From assembly GCF_040954835.1 (NCBI RefSeq), contig NC_090709.1:37846039-37910038 (forward strand): a stretch of 64,000 nt of DNA, read 5' to 3'. This document shows positions 58,546-64,000 of the stretch, piece after piece. Numbering within the stretch: position 1 is the stretch's first letter; every line of letters starts with the position of its first letter. A model generated the notes under the pieces. The model ran no database searches. It worked only from the letters and a program-made list of their open reading frames with translations, and had not been told where the DNA came from. This DNA is from Lepisosteus oculatus. Its lineage: Eukaryota; Chordata; Actinopteri; Semionotiformes; Lepisosteidae. The translations under genes were made by a program, and so were the position numbers.

Positions 58546-58900
58546 GCTGATATAGCGTCTTTCAGGCCAGAGCATGCTCAAGGCACTTTATAACAATGTT
58601 CTGTAGGCAGAAAAGAGAAAGAAACAGGCATACTTGAGTAACTTAAAGAAATAGTTTAAGAATGGTAAAGCCTTTAGTTACAGGGACCCTAGCTTATGGA
58701 TCAGCCTCCTACCCCATGTTTGGGAGGACGAGTCAATCTCAGTATTCAGATCTAGACTGAAGACCCATTACGTCAGCTTAGCCTACTCACACCTTACATT
58801 ATAGCCTGCTGCAACCATGGCTGGTGGTGCTGCTTTACATGCCACTGTGTGTCTCTGTGTTGGTCCACCAGGTAGATACATTTGTTCTGACCCAACTATC
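58546..58900 (+). mobile_element. L2-like LINE 3' fragment (inverse-orientation relative of 36.76-36.98 kb)
   Basis: 58670-58885 matches the complement of 36764-36980 at about 80% by eye. 58546-58610 has a GATATAGCG...GCACTTTATAACA segment typical of fish LINE/SINE tails. The ORF at 58817-58999 is a by-product. Confidence 0.65.
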
Positions 58901-59094
58901 CTATTCTCCTCCCCACATGTCCAGATGGGGCCCGGATGTTGGATGCTGCATCACTGCCATCGAAACATGAGGGACATTGTGAATATAGCTATCATGTAGG
59001 AGGAATTTACTGGTTTACAGAGATCTGCATGGAGTATTGACACATAGAACACATGATGGATGGATGGATTAATACCCTCATTAATTTATTTCTT

Positions 59095-59330
59095 TTTTTC
59101 AAAATGATATAATGTTAGCATGCCCAAATTGGGTTGGTCAACCAGTTGACCTTGGACCCCTAGAGTTTTTTTTCCTCCTTACCAAGGAGTTTTTGGTTCC
59201 TCTCCTCCATTGTCTTCTGTTCTGTAATCACACAATGTCTGGTTACTTGCATTGTTAAGCACCTTGGGGCAACCTTGTTGTGAAAGGCGCTATATAAATA
59301 TAAATTGAATTGAACTGAAGGCCACTGGAA
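59095..59330 (+). mobile_element. LINE 3' end with (AATTG)-type tail
   Basis: Contains CCTTACCAAGGAGTTTTTGG, TTAAGCACCTTGGGGCAACC and GGCGCTATATAAATATAAAT, and ends ATTGAATTGAACTGAA. These are the marks of a common fish L2-type 3' end and its short tandem tail. Confidence 0.75.
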
Positions 59331-62032
59331 GCAGGTTGAGGCAAATGAAAACCGTACCCCCTGTTGTTCAAGGGGGTCAGAAAAAGTATTCCCCTGCTGT
59401 GAGGGGCTGCCGCTGAAAAGGCTCGATGGGGAGAATTAATCCAGAGGGCTGTGTGAAAGAGCCCTTTCATTTCCTCCCACTGATCCAGTTGTATTTTAAT
59501 GGCTTTGCTCTAAAACCACACTTACTGCCCAGGGTTCTTAGTACATTCTCTCCCCAGTCACTTTGAGCAGAAGTGAAGCCTCTGGCTCCTCAAACTTTGG
59601 ACAATCACTTCAATTTTTATCACTTTCTGCATAGTCCAACTCTAGCAATTATAACTGGGACCTTATTAACAACAGTAATTTCTTTAGCCAGTCCTAGTGC
59701 TCATTAAGAGATTTTGTCTTATGGTTGAGTAGGCAGTGAGGATCATGATAGCTCACTCAATACTCTTCTTCCCGTTTGTTCTGGTTACTTGTGAGTCTGT
59801 CGGTTAATACCTGCTAATTGTATTTGATGGTTTACATTAACAGAAGAATGAAATGTGCCTGCACTAGAAGAGCCCTGGGGTCCTAGAGGATGAAGGCTGC
59901 CTCCCAAAGTAGATTGGAAACTCAGGGCAAAGGCCAGAAACCACAGTGCAGACTGGAGTGCAAGTTTGGAACTGGGAGCCATACTGCAGAGTGAAGGTCG
60001 GGAGAAAGAGCAAAGTGGAACAGGAGATTCAGTGTAGAGTGATATTGCAATTGAGCCCAGGCTTGAAGACGTGAGGAACTCGGTTGTACTTTAATTCTTA
60101 CAGTCATCCACTTTTGTATATTTTGTTTGCTTTTTACATTAGCTATCGCACATAATATTTTTAATTAAGCTTTAATGCAAAATCACTCTTTCATTGTGTT
60201 TAAAAATGTATAATATACATTACTTCTCTCTAAAAAAAAGATAACCTACTGTACTTGCATCTAACATTTTGAAATTTAATGGTGCAAAATCTTATCGGGA
60301 AAACAACTTAAACTTGATAGGTTTGTCTAGTTATGAACGTTCTGAGCAAAACTATTTCCCCTCTATTTATCCTGGGTCTCAGTTCCTCCTTATTGTTGTC
60401 AGCCTGCATTGAGGTGCACATGTGAAATTGCTACATATCCAGAAGACAATATTGATCTTGGCCACCTTGTGGATTTTGTAAAGAGTAGTGAGATTCTGGT
60501 AAGGTCAGACTGGAAAGGCAATGGAAAAGCTTCATTTCTAAAACAGTCAGTTAACTGTATAAACAAAACAAACATTTAACCAATGATACGGTTACCATTT
60601 TAAAGGACTGGTGGTTTGTAGCATGCATAGGCAGACAGTTAAACTCCAGATTATATCCTGAGAAGACATGGGTGTGAACTTCTACTTGTGACACTTTATA
60701 TCTCATCTGGCACCGCCACCACATGCTGGTTGTAGTTGCAGGTAGTAGGTATGTATTACTAGTACCACAGCAGCTAAAAATTCATGTTTTAAACTAGTAA
60801 GTGCTTGAGGAGGAAGCTGTCCACATTTGTTGGTTGTATCGGAACAAGAAAGAGTTAATTGCAAAGTGAACAATAGATTGGTTTCCACTGCTGAGCCTTA
60901 AAACTGGAAGATAATTTTAATATTGCCTATAGAACACTATTCCAGTAGGAATGTGTCCAGCGTTCACCTCCACTTCCCCCCCAGTTTAATTGCAGTACTG
61001 TGCCCATGGATTAACACTTGCAGTGTTACATGTTGCACCCAAGTAAGATGGTGAGATTTATAACTTTTATAAACCTAGAATAGTACACTTGCCTATGGAA
61101 AAAAAGACAATAGTAACAGATTAAAAAACTACACCATTGATGAATCAATCACTTAAAATGCCATTATACTTCAAAACTTGGCACAAACTAGTATGTGTTG
61201 TAAACCGTATTACACAGTTATAACCTGTGCAGTTCAATCTGTGATTCAGGGAAACTAGTACATTTACTCACCTTTTCCATGCTCTACACGAGATGCAAGT
61301 GTTACTAAAGAACAGTTTGCACCAGGAAGAAAGCTCTGCATCACGTTTTGCAAAAATGACAGGTAGAAGCACTGAAGATGAACCACCTCCCAGGGTTTGA
61401 TGCTGTACATGAGGTAAGGAAAATGGATACTATTGATAGGCCATTTGAAGTTTAGTATTCAAAGCCATAGTCCATCCTTCTCAAGGGTAGAGGTGCACCT
61501 ATATCTGTATTTTATGGTTGTTTACACAATCTAATTAAGGAAAATAACATCAGTTATTTTGGTTATATAGCTTTTGAGCTGTAAGTAGTTAATCACATAA
61601 GCATATTACCCAGCCCTTTATTGAGAGAATCCAGGGTGTCTGCCTCCGTGACGTGGCTAAGCACTGTTTGAGACTCCCACAATGGCAGGAGTACAGCACC
61701 TCCTGTTCTCCAGAGCACGCTTCACAGGGGTCCTCCTTCCCAAATCCAGGTTCATTGCAGCTGGGAAATGAAGGACAAGGGTTTTAAATAGCTCTGGTTA
61801 ACACTGCTCATGAGGTGCCAATTCTTTAAAAACATGGGAAACCTGAAGAGTAAGTTTGTCGGGTCAAGATTGGGTATCTATGCTCTAGAGCAGCAGTTCC
61901 AAGTCTTGGTGACCTGCACACCAGTCAGTTTACTACAACTACAAGTTACTACAAGTGAACTAATCCAAGAGCCCCCACTCACAGTCAACTACAGTAATAC
62001 AGCTGAAATGTGTTTTTTTCTTCTCTTTTCAG
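59331..62032. other. No gene recognised
   Basis: About 2.7 kb of mostly single-copy-looking, AT-moderate DNA. ORFs are short (60-90 codons), on both strands, without motifs. I see no tandem repeat, RNA gene or transposon end. Confidence 0.4.
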
Positions 62033-62084
62033 CATGGAATATGCCTATTACTTGTTCCTTTGCAGACTGCACATGCTGATGCAG
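62033..62084 (+). other. Possible small exon (very tentative)
   Basis: A very strong pyrimidine tract and acceptor (TTTTTTTCTTCTCTTTTCAG) precede 62033. After one base the frame reads MEYAYYLFLCRLHMLMQ to CAG|GTACCC at 62085. The donor is weak and nothing identifies the peptide. Confidence 0.12.
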
Positions 62085-63320
62085 GTACCCACCTACAATA
62101 TCAATTAGTCCACCAGAAATGGCTTCATGCAGCTTAGCTGCTTTCTACCAGGTAATCAGGAAAAGTAAACTAGTTATATTTTACCTATGAAATATAATTA
62201 TACTATTATACGAATGCAAACTAAATGGTCATAATCAAGGGTTTGATGACACACCCTTGTAAAAACTCATTTAAATCAATATTTAGCAACAATACAAACA
62301 GTTGCTGCTCCAGTCCAGGAGTGGTCATCCCCTTTAACCCCAGAGAGTGAAAAGCCAACTGGTTCAGCCCTGTAAACTTAAAGCAAATCTCAAGAACATA
62401 TTCTACCCCCCAGAGCAGCCTGTACTCACCCCTGTTCTGAACCACTGAATGGAAACAGGAGTAAAGGGAGTCCTCTGTTTTATACCCTGAGCCAGACTGG
62501 CACCTCCCCCATGGAATGTAGCAAAAACAGAGAATGGTAAAGCATCCACAGGTGACAGTCGTAGTGGCTGTGAAACAGGTTTAACCCACAGTTAAAAGGG
62601 GTGTTCCTTAATGTCTTTTTATAGGACCATACATGTGAATAAGGATTTATTTGCACTTGTGTATATAAGAAATAAACTGTCTTGAATAAAAAACAGCCTT
62701 GTAAACACAAACATACGTAGGAGAGATGAGTTTCTAGGCTTCTGCAGATATAAATGTGACATTTAAGAGCCCAACCATTACTTATTGTACTTCCACCATG
62801 TTCATTTGTCATATAAATTAACTGTTTTTATTTTTTCAGGAGTGTAGGAGTGTCATTTTTTGTGATTTTGTATTTTTTTTCTTGTGATTAGTGATTGTTT
62901 TGACCAAATAAAAGTTAATGACAAGGTTGCAGTTATGTTTGGTTACACAATGAACTGTGTTGTGTTTATATATGTGACATACAGTATGGATATATATATA
63001 CACTTTGAACATTTGGAATTATGTTAAGGACACTTTAAGGATCTTGAATAATTTGCAGTTTGGCTTCAAGTCACCTTTTACTATTTATGAATGGAATTGC
63101 AGGGCTAAAAATGGTGGTTTAATCACTAAGAAACTGCAACTAATTGAATAACAGGAGCAGGGTGCTATTTAACGAGTGTTCTTGGTAGTAATTTGGAAAT
63201 TAATTTGGCTTTGGGATGAAGAGATCAATAGGTTAGCTGGCTAATGCTTGTTTGGTCGTTGGAAGCAGGTGTGTGTTGTATTAGGAGCGGTGGGGGTTTG
63301 GTAGTGGCCCTTTGAGGAGC
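62085..63320. other. No gene recognised
   Basis: AT-rich, with short ORFs only. A TATATATATA run lies near 62992. No known repeat is identified. Confidence 0.4.
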
Positions 63321-63324
63321 CGTT

Positions 63325-63432
63325 GGGATTGGCTCCTGGTGAATTAGCTACAGCCGTGAGGTCATCATGAGGCTTATAACAAGGCAGCCCAGGAGGGTGG
63401 GTGTCTGGCTCTCTTTGTCTCTTACTACAGTA
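63325..63432 (+). promoter_or_regulatory. Weak candidate promoter and first exon at the right edge
   Basis: An inverted CCAAT box (GATTGGCT, about 63327-63334) lies about 45 bp before a TATA-like CTTATAAC (about 63372). A short CT-rich stretch ends ACAGTAG|GTAAAAG, a possible donor near 63433. A good acceptor (CTCTTTCAG, ending 63985) lies 15 bp before the window ends. Together they would fit the 5' end of a gene running out of the window. Each signal alone is weak. Confidence 0.22.
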
Positions 63433-64000
63433 GGTAAAAGAGAGGCTTTATGTTATTAGAGTGGTGGTTATTAGTTTTTAGTGTTATTACTGTATAAGGT
63501 AAGTGATTTTGCTATGCTTTTTTTAATCAAGAGTTGTAGAATTGTAATGCTTTTCATAGATGTGTTTTTAAGAACTTCATGAAATGTAAATGCTTGAGAG
63601 TATGGGGGGGAAGTCCCTATCTGCTTTTGGTTTAGACATACTCTCAGTTTTCCCAACATTTGTCTGATTTTAGTGTATGAAACTCTTGTTGGTAAATACT
63701 ATAATCTCTTCTCTAGAGCTCAAACCAGCAATAAGAAAGAGGCTTTATATCCTGACTTGGCACTTTCACTGAAACATCAGTGAAGACCCTACTCTGTTCA
63801 ATATGCTGGTGTTCCAGTCTCTGCTGGACTGTAGAAAACTGTGCTGCTGCTTGTGGTCTTGGGGCTTCCCTCAGTGAACATGGTGAGCTTTTAAGGCTGG
63901 AAGAAGTTTGCATGGTACTTGCTCTGGTCCTCTTTCTGTGGGAGTTGAGTGGTCATCACTGTTTTGCTACCCTTGTCTCTTTCAGGTGCCATTCTGAGAG
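63433..64000. other. Possible intron with acceptor at 63985
   Basis: No repeat is seen. A 66-codon minus-strand ORF (63713-63913) has no recognised motif. The pyrimidine-rich CCCTTGTCTCTTTCAG ending at 63985 is a plausible splice acceptor, with only 15 bases of the putative exon in view. Confidence 0.25.

Overview
This is vertebrate nuclear DNA, most likely from a ray-finned fish. The evidence is the repeat content: a Tc1-type transposon, a hAT element with an 8-bp target duplication, several fish-type LINE relics, and a tRNA-derived SINE. Genes are intron-split and sparse, CpG-rich promoter-like patches are present, and nothing has bacterial operon structure. A non-teleost ray-finned fish is possible but cannot be fixed from the sequence alone. 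Almost all long open frames here are by-products of tandem repeats whose unit length is a multiple of three.

Region 1 (1-23.7 kb): a CpG-rich promoter-like patch with an ETS/CRE composite site (919-932) is followed by a candidate first exon ending at a GTGAGT donor (1344). Next come a 15.7-kb minisatellite of 60-62 bp units (1395-17062), a directly abutting 3.7-kb minisatellite of 33-bp units (17063-20719) that ends on a GTAAGT donor, and a 2.4-kb G-rich minisatellite. A convincing last coding exon follows (23173-23369). The donor phase of the 33-bp array fits the acceptor phase of that exon, so the 33-bp array may be, or may contain, an expanded coding exon. I do not recognise the gene.

Region 2 (23.7-36.8 kb): a 13-kb CA-rich minisatellite of roughly 44-46 bp units, containing a 4.3-kb near-perfect internal tandem duplication (offset 4374 bp). 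It ends exactly against an L2-like LINE relic. About 35 of the first 36.8 kb of the window is tandem repeat.

Region 3 (36.8-41.5 kb): short candidate coding exons at 37.5 and 38.0 kb, then a complete Tc1/mariner element (38396-40025). The element has 214-bp inverted repeats that read as identical, TA target duplications and an uninterrupted 339-residue DD34E transposase. A degenerate L1-like LINE fragment follows.

Region 4 (41.5-56.5 kb): a mosaic of paralogous segments. L1-like LINE 3' ends alternate with two short GC-rich modules (called R1 and R2 here). An internally deleted LINE occurs twice (44.5-45.8 and 52.6-54.2 kb) together with shared flanks. A second candidate promoter carries a perfect RFX X-box (49011-49024), followed by a splice donor and a 60-bp minisatellite. 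Further minisatellites grow out of transposon sequence.

Region 5 (56.5-64 kb): a 1.4-kb hAT element with a broken transposase inserted in an L1-like relic, L2-like relics, and then about 4 kb without recognisable genes. At the right edge is a weak candidate promoter and first exon of a gene running out of the window.
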